DNA of 64,000 nt from Salipaludibacillus agaradhaerens (GTDB taxonomy: Bacteria > Bacillota > Bacilli > Bacillales > Salisediminibacteriaceae), in contig NZ_KV917378.1 of assembly GCF_002019735.1 (NCBI RefSeq), positions 2,320,869 to 2,384,868 on the forward strand. Reading direction: 5' to 3'. Of this stretch, positions 1 through 8,245 are shown piece after piece (within the stretch, counting starts at the first letter, position 1; every line of letters begins with the position of its first letter). The translations under genes were made by a program, and so were the position numbers. The notes below the pieces were generated by a model, which ran no database searches, had not been told where the DNA came from, and was given only the letters and a program-made list of their open reading frames with translations.

Positions 1-397
1 CAGAATATGACAGATGCTTAGCTTTCGTTTGCAATCGATGTTCAAGCTGGAGTTTACGAGCGACAATATCAACCTTTTCCTTTGATTGAAAGAGTCTTTT
101 TAAAAAAACAAGGTGATCTTTCACACTTAAACGTGGATATACGCCCTCCTCAAGAAATATCACACCCAATTCTGGCATATACGTCCAATCACCACTTGTT
201 AGTTCACTGTTTCCAATACGTATTTCCCCACCTGTAATCGGGTCATTTCCAGTCAGCCAATTTAACAGTTGCTGGCGACCATCAGTCGTTGTATGAACTG
301 ATACTATTTCTCCTTCATTTATTGAAAGATGAAAAGGTGAAAAAACAATTGTATTTTCCCGCCGTTTTTCCACGTCTTTCATTTCAAATAAAACCAT
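1..397 (-). CDS. ABC-ATPase-like/LytTR-type hybrid regulator, N-terminal part
   Basis: The gene begins at an ATG preceded by GAGGAGG and runs off the left edge of the window; 132 codons are visible without a stop. The reading resembles the N-terminal half of an ABC ATPase (FSPFHLSINEGEIVSV, LLNWLTGNDPITGGEIRIGN, then YPRLSVKDHLVFLKRLF). The Walker A position reads TTTDGRQQ instead of GxxGxGKS/T, so ATP binding is probably lost. From memory, Bacillaceae have regulators in which such a degenerate cassette is fused to a C-terminal LytTR DNA-binding domain, and the visible part fits that family. The LytTR part is outside the window, so a plain ABC subunit remains possible. Confidence 0.55.
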   Translation of the reverse strand, partial: MVLFEMKDVEKRRENTIVFSPFHLSINEGEIVSVHTTTDGRQQLLNWLTGNDPITGGEIRIGNSELTSGDWTYMPELGVIFLEEGVYPRLSVKDHLVFLKRLFQSKEKVDIVARKLQLEHRLQTKAKHLSYS

Positions 398-458
398 GAC
401 CCTTAACCTCCTCGTACGTGATACTATGCTTATCATACACTAATTTTTAAGATACAGG

Positions 459-483
459 GCTATTTGATCAATGATCAAATAGC
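459..483. promoter_or_regulatory. 25-bp near-perfect palindrome
   Basis: Arms GCTATTTGATCA and TGATCAAATAGC are separated by one base. The palindrome lies between the end of the acetyltransferase gene and the promoter region of the leftmost gene. No T-run follows at once on either strand, so it may be an operator for the leftmost gene or a weak terminator for the acetyltransferase operon. Confidence 0.4.
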
Positions 484-543
484 ATTTAAACACCTTGTCC
501 CAGTGTCTACTTCTATCGCTTCACTAACATTAAACGTATGATT

Positions 544-1347
544 TTATCCTTTTCTTTTCTCAGTAAACCATTGAGTTGAAAAATCAACGGCCTGTCGGAG
601 TGAAAATAATCGTGTTTCAGCTTGACCCACTTGTCCTTTTACAACTTCATACTTCTGTTCAAAGGCATTACCCATTTTAGAAAACTCTTCTTCGGCAAGT
701 ATAATATCACGATACGTCATCCATTGGCTTTGACCGTTACATGTGACCGGGGCTCCCTGCCATTGTAAGTCATACGAGGGAGCACGATATTCTCCTAGAT
801 GAAAGCACGTATTAGTATCATATTGGGTGCCTAAAAATAAGACATAAGCATCCGCATCATATAATTTGGCTAGAGGTGACGCTTCACCTAATCCAAATGC
901 TATTGGGTGATCCGCCATTATTTCAGCATTACTCTTTCCCCAAGCCGCAAAAGACAATGAAGGATGACCACTCCTTATAACACCAGGCCATGTCCGGAAT
1001 AATTCAGCGATTTGTCCCATCCCGCATGTGGGGGTCTTATCAGGGTCATACGTTGGCATCGTCGACCTAATCTCTTCCCACCACTCTTTCGGTACAGCAG
1101 GTGACTGCCAATTTTTCGGATCACTTAAATCACCGCTTTGCGTAGGCATAACAAGTGTCCCTTCCTCGGTTACTACCTCTATTAACGCCTGTATCACAGC
1201 TACTGAACCACCGTTTGTCCACCCAAGGGCTGATAATGAGGAGTGGACGAGAAGAGGCTTCCCGCCTTGAACCCCCATCTGCTTTAAGCTGTCTGATAGT
1301 GACTCAACGGTATTCATCTTATCTGTCGTTTCAATTAACTGCTTCAT
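544..1347 (-). CDS. Aminoglycoside N(3)-acetyltransferase family protein
   Basis: This 267-residue protein has the hallmarks of the AAC(3)/YokD family: an early LLVHSSLSALGW segment, LVMPTQSGDLSDP, and the core TPTCGMGQIAELFRTWPGV followed by RSGHPSLSFAAWG and FLGTQYDTNTCFHLGEYRA. Family members use acetyl-CoA to acetylate the 3-amino group of 2-deoxystreptamine aminoglycosides; chromosomal Bacillus homologues often have uncertain substrates. The ATG is preceded by GAGGAGG; an upstream in-frame TTG lacks a usable ribosome site. The gene overlaps the end of the ABC-F gene by 17 bp, so the two are probably translationally coupled in one resistance-type operon. Confidence 0.85.
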   Translation of the reverse strand: MKQLIETTDKMNTVESLSDSLKQMGVQGGKPLLVHSSLSALGWTNGGSVAVIQALIEVVTEEGTLVMPTQSGDLSDPKNWQSPAVPKEWWEEIRSTMPTYDPDKTPTCGMGQIAELFRTWPGVIRSGHPSLSFAAWGKSNAEIMADHPIAFGLGEASPLAKLYDADAYVLFLGTQYDTNTCFHLGEYRAPSYDLQWQGAPVTCNGQSQWMTYRDIILAEEEFSKMGNAFEQKYEVVKGQVGQAETRLFSLRQAVDFSTQWFTEKRKG

Positions 1348-3199
1348 TTTCGTCCTCCTCAAGGGACGCTAATTCAATGTAAAGCGCCTCCCTTTTCTTC
1401 TCTAATGCTTGATATTCATCGGCTGATCCCATCTCTTCTTCTAGTGCGTACAACTGGCTTTCCACTTGTTCAAGCGCCACTTCCACTTCGCCTACTGTTC
1501 GTCTCGTTTTTTGACTAACTAGCGCTGGCGTACTAGATGAGAGTATTTCCTTTTTCTTCACGTCCTCCATTTCTTTCATTTTCCGTTTAGCCCACTCATA
1601 ATCCCCCTCAAACACGTGCAGCTTTCCCTTATTTAACCAACAAACACGGTCAAACAATTTATTAATGAAGTACCTATCATGTGACACCGCTAATACCGTA
1701 CCATCGAACGATTCAAGGACTTCTTCTAAGACATCCCGTGACTCAATGTCAAGGTGATTGGTCGGCTCATCAAGTACAAGAAGATTAATATCTTGATACA
1801 TTAACTGTGCTAGCCGTAGTCGCATTTTCTCTCCGCCACTAAGCTGAGAAATATTTTTATAAACGGCATAGCCAAAAAACAAAAACCGTGCTAAATGGTG
1901 ACGAGCCTCCTCCTCTGACACAGCCACCACCTCACGATACACTTCCATCACAGATTTACCTTGCAGGACGTTATCATGAAATACGTGTTGAGCAAGGTAG
2001 CCAATCTTCACTCCGCTGCCTATTTTGACACTCCCCCTATCTGGCGTCAGCAAACCTAGAATAATGTGAAGAAGGGTTGATTTACCTGCACCATTGTTTC
2101 CAATAATGACGATGCGCTCTTTATACCGAAGATGCAGTGCAATATTTTGTAGCACGTTTTTTGTGTTAAAGACTTTCGAGAGATTATCCATTACAAGCAC
2201 ATCTGTACCACTTCGGTGAGTAGCCTCTAGGTGTAAAGCCATTTTCTTTTTGTCGATGGGAGGACGAGCTATTTTCGTCATTCGTTGTAAGGCTCTCTCC
2301 ATATTCCTCGCTCGTTTGTGTAGCCCTTCATTAGGGGGATTCGCTCTATTTGCCCAGTCTCTTAAACGTTTAATGGCTTCTTTCATTTTTTTAATCTTTT
2401 TTTGTTGCTGTTCATATTTTTGAAACTCATCTAACAGCCGTTTTTCTTTTTCTTTCACATAGCGTGAATAATTCGTATGATAAATTGTTAGTTCGCCCTC
2501 TTCTAAATCCATTATTTTTGTCACCGTATCATCGAGAAAATAGCGATCATGCGAGACAATAACAACCGTTCCATCCACTCCTTTTAAGAAGCCAGTCAAC
2601 CATTCGACAGCCTCTAAATCCAGATGGTTAGTCGGTTCATCTAAGAGTAATAGATCGGGTTTTTTAAGTAAGAGGACAGCTAAACAAACTTTTGTTTTCT
2701 CACCACCACTAATGCTGTTAAATGCGGTATCAAGGAGAGCCATTAGGTGAAGACCACAAGCAACTTTATTTAATTGACTCTCTATTTCATAACCTCCAAC
2801 AGCACTAAAATGCTCTTGTTTTTCTCCGTAAAGACTGGCTAGCTTCATTAAAGCTTGTTCATCTCGTTCATCAGCCATTTGCTTTTCTAGCTCAATTAAT
2901 TCTTTTTCCATCGCTCGCAAATTTTCGAAGGCTGTTAAAAGGACCTCCCTTACTGTCATTTCTTTAGGATAATGAGGTATTTGTGCTAAATATCCTATCG
3001 CCGTTCCTTTTTTCCAATGTATATGGCCACTAGTTGGTGTCTCTTCACTTGCTAATAGACGTAATAACGTTGTTTTCCCACTTCCATTCCGTCCTACAAT
3101 GCCGATACGTTCTCCAGCTTTTATCTCAAAAGTAATATTAGTTAATATAGATTCACCAGTAAATGACTGGGTAATATTTTTCCCGCTGCATCTAATCAT
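1331..3199 (-). CDS. ABC-F family ATPase (ribosome-protection or translation-factor type)
   Basis: The 622-residue protein has two ATP-binding cassettes and no membrane segment. Cassette 1 has Walker A GRNGSGKT (residues 36-43), signature SGGEK and Walker B LLLLDEPTNHLD. After a charged linker rich in Lys/Arg, cassette 2 has GNNGAGKST, LSGGEK and LLVLDEPTNHLD. A predicted coiled coil (EQVESQLYALEEEM region) ends the protein. ABC-F proteins bind the ribosomal E site; some displace antibiotics, others are housekeeping factors. The leader with an intrinsic terminator just before the gene, and the downstream AAC(3)-like gene, point toward an antibiotic-inducible resistance factor. ATG follows AAAGGAGGACTAATCG. 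Confidence 0.88.
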   Translation of the reverse strand: MIRCSGKNITQSFTGESILTNITFEIKAGERIGIVGRNGSGKTTLLRLLASEETPTSGHIHWKKGTAIGYLAQIPHYPKEMTVREVLLTAFENLRAMEKELIELEKQMADERDEQALMKLASLYGEKQEHFSAVGGYEIESQLNKVACGLHLMALLDTAFNSISGGEKTKVCLAVLLLKKPDLLLLDEPTNHLDLEAVEWLTGFLKGVDGTVVIVSHDRYFLDDTVTKIMDLEEGELTIYHTNYSRYVKEKEKRLLDEFQKYEQQQKKIKKMKEAIKRLRDWANRANPPNEGLHKRARNMERALQRMTKIARPPIDKKKMALHLEATHRSGTDVLVMDNLSKVFNTKNVLQNIALHLRYKERIVIIGNNGAGKSTLLHIILGLLTPDRGSVKIGSGVKIGYLAQHVFHDNVLQGKSVMEVYREVVAVSEEEARHHLARFLFFGYAVYKNISQLSGGEKMRLRLAQLMYQDINLLVLDEPTNHLDIESRDVLEEVLESFDGTVLAVSHDRYFINKLFDRVCWLNKGKLHVFEGDYEWAKRKMKEMEDVKKKEILSSSTPALVSQKTRRTVGEVEVALEQVESQLYALEEEMGSADEYQALEKKREALYIELASLEEDENEAVN

Positions 3200-3230
3200 C
3201 GATTAGTCCTCCTTTTTATTTTACCAACAC

Positions 3231-3260
3231 AAAAAACCGTGAGGAAGAAAATCCCCACGG
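3231..3260 (-). terminator. Intrinsic terminator (attenuator) in the leader of the ABC-F gene
   Basis: On the minus strand an imperfect stem (CCGTGGGGA paired with TCCTCACGG) is followed directly by TTTTTTG, and the ribosome site of the ABC-F gene lies only about 20 bases further on. A terminator placed between promoter and gene is the layout of transcription attenuation. Confidence 0.7.
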
Positions 3261-3268
3261 CCCTAAAT

Positions 3269-3298
3269 TTACATAAATTGTCTACAAAAAACACACAT
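3269..3298 (-). CDS. Candidate 9-codon leader peptide upstream of the ABC-F gene
   Basis: A short reading frame, MCVFCRQFM then TAA, lies between the putative promoter and the attenuator hairpin. Drug-inducible ABC-F and erm genes often carry such peptides, where ribosome stalling changes leader folding. The ribosome site is weak here. A second frame of about 47 codons also crosses the leader and ends in a TGA overlapping the ABC-F start codon, so which frame is translated is unclear. Confidence 0.35.
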   Translation of the reverse strand: MCVFCRQFM

Positions 3299-3361
3299 TT
3301 TACGTGTCTTCTGAAGACATGCGACGACATGTGTGACATAGGTGCAAACCTACATAACACC

Positions 3362-3390
3362 ACTATAGCTTAAGTTTTTGCCTATAGAAA
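3362..3390 (-). promoter_or_regulatory. Candidate promoter of the ABC-F leader
   Basis: The minus strand has TATAGT as a -10 element (3362-3367) with a weak -35 (TTTCTA) 17 bp upstream. A transcript would start near 3355 and carry a leader of about 155 nt, which contains an imperfect hairpin (GTGTTATGTAGGT pairing with ACCTATGTCACAC) and further small stems before the attenuator. Confidence 0.4.
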
Positions 3391-3414
3391 AAGAGAGCTT
3401 TAAGTAAGCTCTCC
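3386..3414 (-). terminator. Terminator of the small 65-codon gene
   Basis: The minus strand reads GAGAGCTT, a 5-base loop, AAGCTCTC and then TTTTTC. The stop codon of the small gene lies inside the hairpin. Confidence 0.7.
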
Positions 3415-3597
3415 CACGTCGCTCGTTCTTATTATATCTTGGGATAGAGATGCTCTTACTGTTTTATTACTTTTTATGAAGTTGCTAAAAAAGGGCAGAC
3501 TTCCCCCTTTGACGGCAACAGCATAAAAAACAGCACGAACAATATATAAAAATGTGACATAACGTTGTCGTGCTATGTTAAAAACAGCTTGATTCAT
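3400..3597 (-). CDS. Small protein of unknown function (65 aa)
   Basis: The gene is short but well framed. It has a consensus-like promoter 37 bp upstream, a CGGAGGTGG ribosome site 6 bases before the ATG, and a terminator at its end. The product has a hydrophobic middle (VTFLYIVRAVFYAVAV, about residues 14-29) followed by a Lys/Ser-rich tail, so it may be a small membrane-associated peptide. I do not recognise the family. It sits between the YtrA-type exporter operon and the ABC-F leader and could be the real first gene of the resistance transcript. Confidence 0.5.
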   Translation of the reverse strand: MNQAVFNIARQRYVTFLYIVRAVFYAVAVKGGSLPFFSNFIKSNKTVRASLSQDIIRTSDVGELT

Positions 3598-3633
3598 CTC
3601 TATCCACCTCCGTTCTAAATTAACTCTACTCTT

Positions 3634-3662
3634 AGAATAGCTAACGTTTTGTTAATCGTCAA
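3634..3662 (-). promoter_or_regulatory. Sigma-A promoter of the small 65-codon gene
   Basis: TTGACG (3657-3662), a 17-bp spacer and TATTCT (3634-3639) on the minus strand. Upstream, TTAACTA occurs twice in direct orientation four bases apart (about 3702-3720), which may be a regulator site. Confidence 0.7.
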
Positions 3663-3726
3663 GTCCACTATGTCACATTATCCAACTAACTTCCAACGAC
3701 TTAGTTAATCGATAGTTAACATAGAG

Positions 3727-4959
3727 CTATTGTCTCATCCATTTCCAAATCTCTTTAGGAGTAGCATTTTTTCCGTACATCAAAATACCTGTTTTGAAGA
3801 TCTTCCCAGCTAATTTCATTAACAACCAAATACTTATGACAAGCACGACTAGTGCTAATATAAGTTCAATCCAAGGCCATTCTTCCAATATGGCTAATCG
3901 AATGAGCAAAACACCTGGAGCTGTTACAGGAATGAAGGAACCTACTTGAGCAATCAATCCTTCTGGGTCGTGTAAAATTGGCCCAATTAGAATAAATGGC
4001 AGCCATGGGAGCATGAAAATAAGCCCTTGAAAATTACTTGATGCTGTCATATCCTCCACGGTAGCCCCGATACCTACAAAGATAGCTGCAAACAGTAAGT
4101 AACCTGCTAAAGCGATGAATATTAAGACGGCTAGTTCAGGCACAAACAAATAAGTCATAACAGGGAGGTCAAATCGCCAAACGATTATTGGAGAAGCGAC
4201 ACCAATCCATACGATACTTTGAATAAGCCCTAATGCAAAATAGCCAATAATTTTTCCTTGCATAAGCTCTGTCGGTGTTAGTGACGACAACACCATCTCT
4301 GCTACCTTTTCTTTCTTCTCTTGAGACGCGCTTTGAAATATCATCATCCCTGTAATGACGACTGAAAATAAAATGAGTCCAGCGAATCCTGCCGGGATAA
4401 TGCGTTCAAATGACGGCCCCATGTCTATGTCATTTTCATTCATTTCTGATGAAGTATCGGCGCTTTGTCGCTCTAAGGCGATCGGATTAACGGCAACGGC
4501 TACTTCATCATCTGTAAAGCCGTACTCTTCCAGCTGAGCTGCTTTTATAATCGGTTCAATCGCCATAAGCTGACTAAACTCAACCTCACCCAATTCTGTT
4601 GAAGCAAACACGTCAATCGTACCGGACGTTATGTTCTCTTCTGTTAAAGGAAGATACACCGCTCGTTCAGCCTCTTTTACTTCTTCTAACGCTTGCTCAG
4701 AATCAGCTGCTCTATGGACGACCCAATAATTCGCCATGTCTTGTACCAATCTTTCAATATCTTCTGTCACGCCTAACTCATCTGTAACATACACATCAAC
4801 AATGAGCTCTTCTTGGTCATCGTCAGATCCTTGAAATAACGTGGGAACCGTAAAAAAGAAAATAAAAATTAGCGGCGTTAAGAATAATGAAATAAGAAAT
4901 GACTTATGTTTTAAATTTCGTTTCACTTCCCACTTAGCTACCTTTAAACTGTTACGCAT
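3727..4959 (-). CDS. ABC-2 type permease, YhaP/NatB-like
   Basis: The 410-residue membrane protein has one N-terminal transmembrane segment (SLFLTPLIFIFFFTVPTLF), a large extracytoplasmic domain of about 180 residues rich in acidic residues, and five to six C-terminal segments. This is the NatB/YhaP layout; B. subtilis YhaP is about this size. Such permeases pair with an ATPase to export ions, drugs or peptides. ATG follows AAGGAGGTGCCGT, and the gene overlaps the upstream ATPase by 8 bp. An in-frame extension upstream of this ATG lies in the ATPase gene and is not considered real. Confidence 0.85.
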   Translation of the reverse strand: MRNSLKVAKWEVKRNLKHKSFLISLFLTPLIFIFFFTVPTLFQGSDDDQEELIVDVYVTDELGVTEDIERLVQDMANYWVVHRAADSEQALEEVKEAERAVYLPLTEENITSGTIDVFASTELGEVEFSQLMAIEPIIKAAQLEEYGFTDDEVAVAVNPIALERQSADTSSEMNENDIDMGPSFERIIPAGFAGLILFSVVITGMMIFQSASQEKKEKVAEMVLSSLTPTELMQGKIIGYFALGLIQSIVWIGVASPIIVWRFDLPVMTYLFVPELAVLIFIALAGYLLFAAIFVGIGATVEDMTASSNFQGLIFMLPWLPFILIGPILHDPEGLIAQVGSFIPVTAPGVLLIRLAILEEWPWIELILALVVLVISIWLLMKLAGKIFKTGILMYGKNATPKEIWKWMRQ

Positions 4960-5878
4960 ACGGCACCTCCTTATGACTGTCCTTTCCTGTGGCAATATCA
5001 ATAAAGATTTCATGTAACGATATACGGTCAATTGCCATTTCTTGAATGGAGAGTGTTTTAGGAAGCTGTGGAATCCATTGGGAGGCATCCACGTCTCCAT
5101 CTAAATAAAGCACTGATTTCCCTTCCGTATACTCAATACGCTGAACATTCGGAATTTTCTCTAAGAGAGTGCGATCATTAGCCCCTTTTATCGTACACTT
5201 AAAGTTAGCATACTGTTCCTTAACGTCATCCATTGTGCCGTAGATAACTTTTCGTCCTTGGTTAATCATGTAGAGACGATCACACAGCTCTTCCACTAGA
5301 TTCATTTGATGAGAAGATAATAGAATCGCCGTTCCTTTGGCAGCGAGCGCGATGATTTCCTCTTTAAATAATTCTTGGCTGACGGGGTCCAGACCAGAAA
5401 ACGGTTCGTCTAAAATGAGAAGTTCCGGTTCGTGGATAATGGATGCGATTAATTGCACTTTTTGTGCCATCCCTTTGGATAGCTCTTCCACAGAGCTTTT
5501 TTCTTTCCCTTCAAGCCCTAATTTTTTTAAATAGGTTAATGCTCGCTCCTTCGCTTTTTTTACAGGGTAATCTTTCAGTTCAGCAAAGTAGAGAAGCACA
5601 TCCATCACATTGACATTTTTATAAAGTCCACGTTCTTCAGGTAAATAGCCGATGGAATGTCTCGGTAAATCTCCTTCTTGGTGGTTATGGAACGTAATCG
5701 TCCCCTCATCTGGATACATAATGCCCATGATGTTGCGGATTGTCGTGGATTTACCTGCGCCATTCGGGCCTAAAATAGCCATGATTTCTCCTCTGTTGAC
5801 GTGAAAGGAAATATCTTTTATAGCTTGCGTGTTTTTAAATTTCTTACCCAATCCTTCCACACTCAATACCTTTTCCAC
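4952..5878 (-). CDS. ABC transporter ATPase, YhaQ/NatA-like
   Basis: A single-cassette ATPase of about 308 residues with Walker A LGPNGAGKST, signature ELSKGMAQKVQL, Walker B LLILDEPFSGLDP and switch His in SSHQMN. A C-terminal domain of about 90 residues after the cassette is typical of NatA/YhaQ ATPases. A GTG start (codon 4 of the open frame) is chosen because AAGGAG lies 8 bases upstream; an earlier GTG sits on the ribosome site itself. It is the fourth cistron after ytrA and ytrB and probably works with the overlapping permease. Confidence 0.85.
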   Translation of the reverse strand: MEKVLSVEGLGKKFKNTQAIKDISFHVNRGEIMAILGPNGAGKSTTIRNIMGIMYPDEGTITFHNHQEGDLPRHSIGYLPEERGLYKNVNVMDVLLYFAELKDYPVKKAKERALTYLKKLGLEGKEKSSVEELSKGMAQKVQLIASIIHEPELLILDEPFSGLDPVSQELFKEEIIALAAKGTAILLSSHQMNLVEELCDRLYMINQGRKVIYGTMDDVKEQYANFKCTIKGANDRTLLEKIPNVQRIEYTEGKSVLYLDGDVDASQWIPQLPKTLSIQEMAIDRISLHEIFIDIATGKDSHKEVPYA

Positions 5879-5905
5879 ATTTATCACTCCTTCATTTTAA
5901 TGACC

Positions 5906-6784
5906 TCACACCTTCTCCTTTTGCCTATTCTCTTTTAAAAGCGCGTGTAAAATATCTGTGAAGCTAAGAGACTGGCGCATAACAACCTCATAATCTTTAT
6001 TAGCCAGTATTTGCTCTGTTTCTGGTAATGCTTTTGTCATAACCTCGCATGCCGTACCACTAAGCTTTACGTCTATGACACCGGGGAGGTTTCGTAATTC
6101 TTCTTCTCTAGCAGTAACCCATATTCGACCGTATTGTTGCTGAAGCTCATCCTTTTCGTATGTCCCAGTTATCCCTCCCCCGTACATACATACAATATAA
6201 TCTGCAAATTCTTTTACTTCTTCTGGGATATGGGTGGCAAATAATATAGCTCTTTCCGGATCTTCATCAAGGTAATTGACCCACAACTCTCTCATTTTAA
6301 CTTGACTTTCTATATCTACCCCAGCTAACGGCTCATCCATAATAAGTAGCTTTGTTCTCCGTGCTAAGGCGAGTACAAAAAGTCCTTGTTTTTGCATACC
6401 AGTAGACATCGCATCGAGCCGTTTTGAAAGTGGCAGATCAAATATGTCTATTAATCTTTGAAAAGCCTCCTCATCCCACTCTTTAAACCCAATTCTGTAA
6501 AGGTCAGCTAACTGAGATAATGTAAAGTAGTCATAGCCAATCATTGTTTGGGGAACGTAACCGATGTGCTCTTTCCACTCCACATCCTTTATGTGAGAAC
6601 TAAACCGCATAATTGTTCCGCCATCATTAAAGACCATCCCTGTCAATATGCGCAGTAATGTGCTTTTCCCTGCGCCATTGTTACCGATTAAAGCTGTCAC
6701 TGTTCCCGGCTCAATCTTAAAATCAACTGGTCCGAATGTAAAGGTCTTATCAATTGTTTTCGTCACGCCTGTCATTTCAATCAT
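5906..6784 (-). CDS. ytrB: ABC transporter ATPase YtrB
   Basis: At 292 residues it has the same length as B. subtilis YtrB. Visible motifs are Walker A GNNGAGKST, a degenerate signature region (AMSTGMQKQG), Walker B LLIMDEPLAGVD and the switch His in FATHIPEE. The start overlaps the end of ytrA by 8 bp. YtrB-type ATPases work with small multi-spanning permeases; in B. subtilis the ytr operon responds to cell-wall-active antibiotics. Here the likely partner is the permease encoded upstream at 7333-8064. Confidence 0.85.
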   Translation of the reverse strand: MIEMTGVTKTIDKTFTFGPVDFKIEPGTVTALIGNNGAGKSTLLRILTGMVFNDGGTIMRFSSHIKDVEWKEHIGYVPQTMIGYDYFTLSQLADLYRIGFKEWDEEAFQRLIDIFDLPLSKRLDAMSTGMQKQGLFVLALARRTKLLIMDEPLAGVDIESQVKMRELWVNYLDEDPERAILFATHIPEEVKEFADYIVCMYGGGITGTYEKDELQQQYGRIWVTAREEELRNLPGVIDVKLSGTACEVMTKALPETEQILANKDYEVVMRQSLSFTDILHALLKENRQKEKV

Positions 6785-7175
6785 ACTGGTCAGCCTCCTT
6801 TAATAGTTCTTGAAATAAGCGAGATAATTCGTCATGTGAATATTGATAGCTTTTTCCAATACGGATAGCTTCGCTTAGCACCTCTTTAACCGCTTCCTGT
6901 TTTTGAATATCCTGATCCTCAATGTCTATTTCTTCCACAAACGTCCCTTTACCTTGAATGGTTTTAATATAACCATGTTGCTCCAAGTTTTGATAAGACC
7001 GTCGGGTTGTAATGACACTACATGATAAGGTAGAGGCTAACTTTCTAATTGAAGGAAGTGCCGTGCCAGCTGGTAATTTCCCACTGACGATTAACGCTTT
7101 TAATTGAGTTTCAATTTGGTCGTAAATCGGTGTTCTGCTATTTTCATTAATCGTAATCGGTAATAGTTCAGACAT
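6777..7175 (-). CDS. ytrA: GntR-family repressor YtrA
   Basis: A 132-residue YtrA-subfamily GntR regulator: a winged helix (TPIYDQIETQLKALIVSGKL, then LPSIRKLASTLSCSVITTRR and GYIKTIQGKGTFVEE) followed by only a short helical tail, as in YtrA (about 130 aa). Such proteins normally repress their own ABC operon. It lies inside the operon, after the first permease gene and the 48-codon remnant, so its operator is most likely upstream of 8064. A GGTGG sequence precedes the ATG. Confidence 0.9.
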   Translation of the reverse strand: MSELLPITINENSRTPIYDQIETQLKALIVSGKLPAGTALPSIRKLASTLSCSVITTRRSYQNLEQHGYIKTIQGKGTFVEEIDIEDQDIQKQEAVKEVLSEAIRIGKSYQYSHDELSRLFQELLKEADQYD

Positions 7176-7314
7176 GGTAATCCACCTGCCTCATACTGAC
7201 AGCGATTCGCCGATTCCAAAGGCTATAACTTGCAAGCAAGCTTCCCACACATAAGAATACATACTGTCTTATAGGTGTATGTTTTAGCTCAAAGCTCATT
7301 AACTGTCTTATCAT
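7168..7314 (-). pseudogene. 48-codon remnant or miniature form of a YtrC/D-like permease
   Basis: This frame, not usually called, starts at an ATG 10 bases after GAGGAG and 18 bp after the upstream permease gene; its TGA overlaps the ytrA start region. Its N-terminus (QLMSFELKHTPIRQYVFLC) matches in spacing and character the start of the upstream permease (QLIVYEWTNTPFYFYLL), including the TP dipeptide before the first membrane segment (FLCVGSLLASYSLW). I infer that it is a permease paralogue cut after its first membrane segment. It may now serve as a coupling peptide for ytrA translation. Confidence 0.5.
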
Positions 7315-7332
7315 GCTAAGACATCTCCTCTG

Positions 7333-8064
7333 CTAAACATCATAATTAGTCCTTTTCATATAGCGTTTCATATAATAGCACCATGCCCATGTAGCAATCA
7401 TCGGCAATGGGAGCACGAGAAAAGGAAAGAGAGTTGGCATCGTTTTTATCCCTAATAACACCCATTCAAACAAGAAGGACCCAGTCATAAACCGCACTCC
7501 CAATACAAGTATGCCACCAAAAAGGACAATGACAATAAGCCAGAAGAATATTTCTACTGGTTTCATCACGTCACCTGGCTCGGCCGCAGGGATCATGCCG
7601 GCTAACACGAGAACGAGTAACACCCATACAGATGAAAAGGATATAAAATGAGGAAACATTTCCGTCAGTGTCTGTTGCGGTAAAAGACGATGAAAAGTTA
7701 TAAGAAAGATGATACTCCACCCTAGTATCATGATACTATTCGCAATCATTCTGCTAGTCATGATCGTTTCAGGCTTAATCGCCATCTGCCGTAACATCAA
7801 TTGAATAGGCGCCACATGCAAATTGTTTTTTACTTCCTTTAACGTGAATGCCTTAGGTCTATACAAGTATGCGTTTATGATGAGACCAAAGATAAACACG
7901 ATGTCCAGCCCCATCACTTTATTCTCTGCTTGGAGCATTTCTGGCATCACCTGCGCACCAAAATACCCTGCCAAAATGGCTAGTGCACCATTTAATAAAT
8001 AAAAGTAGAATGGGGTATTCGTCCATTCATATACTATTAATTGTCGACACTGCTTCCAATTCAC
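7333..8064 (-). CDS. ABC exporter membrane subunit of the ytr-type operon
   Basis: This 243-residue protein has about six predicted membrane segments and starts with a short cytoplasmic stretch, EWTNTPFYFYLLNG. There is no ATPase motif. Size and position suggest the permease that works with YtrB. It is the first gene of the operon; downstream are the 48-codon remnant, ytrA, ytrB and the YhaQP-like pair. I cannot assign a substrate. Confidence 0.75.
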   Translation of the reverse strand: MNWKQCRQLIVYEWTNTPFYFYLLNGALAILAGYFGAQVMPEMLQAENKVMGLDIVFIFGLIINAYLYRPKAFTLKEVKNNLHVAPIQLMLRQMAIKPETIMTSRMIANSIMILGWSIIFLITFHRLLPQQTLTEMFPHFISFSSVWVLLVLVLAGMIPAAEPGDVMKPVEIFFWLIVIVLFGGILVLGVRFMTGSFLFEWVLLGIKTMPTLFPFLVLPLPMIATWAWCYYMKRYMKRTNYDV

Positions 8065-8101
8065 AACTGTGACCTCCCTACCATATTCTTTAAAAGGCTA
8101 A

Positions 8102-8125
8102 ACTGTTATTATCTATATATACAGT
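8102..8125. promoter_or_regulatory. Candidate YtrA operator upstream of the ABC operon
   Basis: An interrupted palindrome with outer arms ACTGT/ACAGT separated by 14 bp lies about 40 bp upstream of the first gene. TATAGA and TTGAAC elements on the minus strand are near it. YtrA-family repressors bind widely spaced half-sites of this kind; the assignment is by position only. Confidence 0.4.
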
Positions 8126-8245
8126 AACACACCTAAAGAACACAGTTCAAGATTTTTTTCCTAGGACAAGTCATCGTTGTATGTTTCGTATTTGGCATCT
8201 ATAAGCAGAACTTAGCATCTAAGTCATTTACGTAAAAATCATGAG

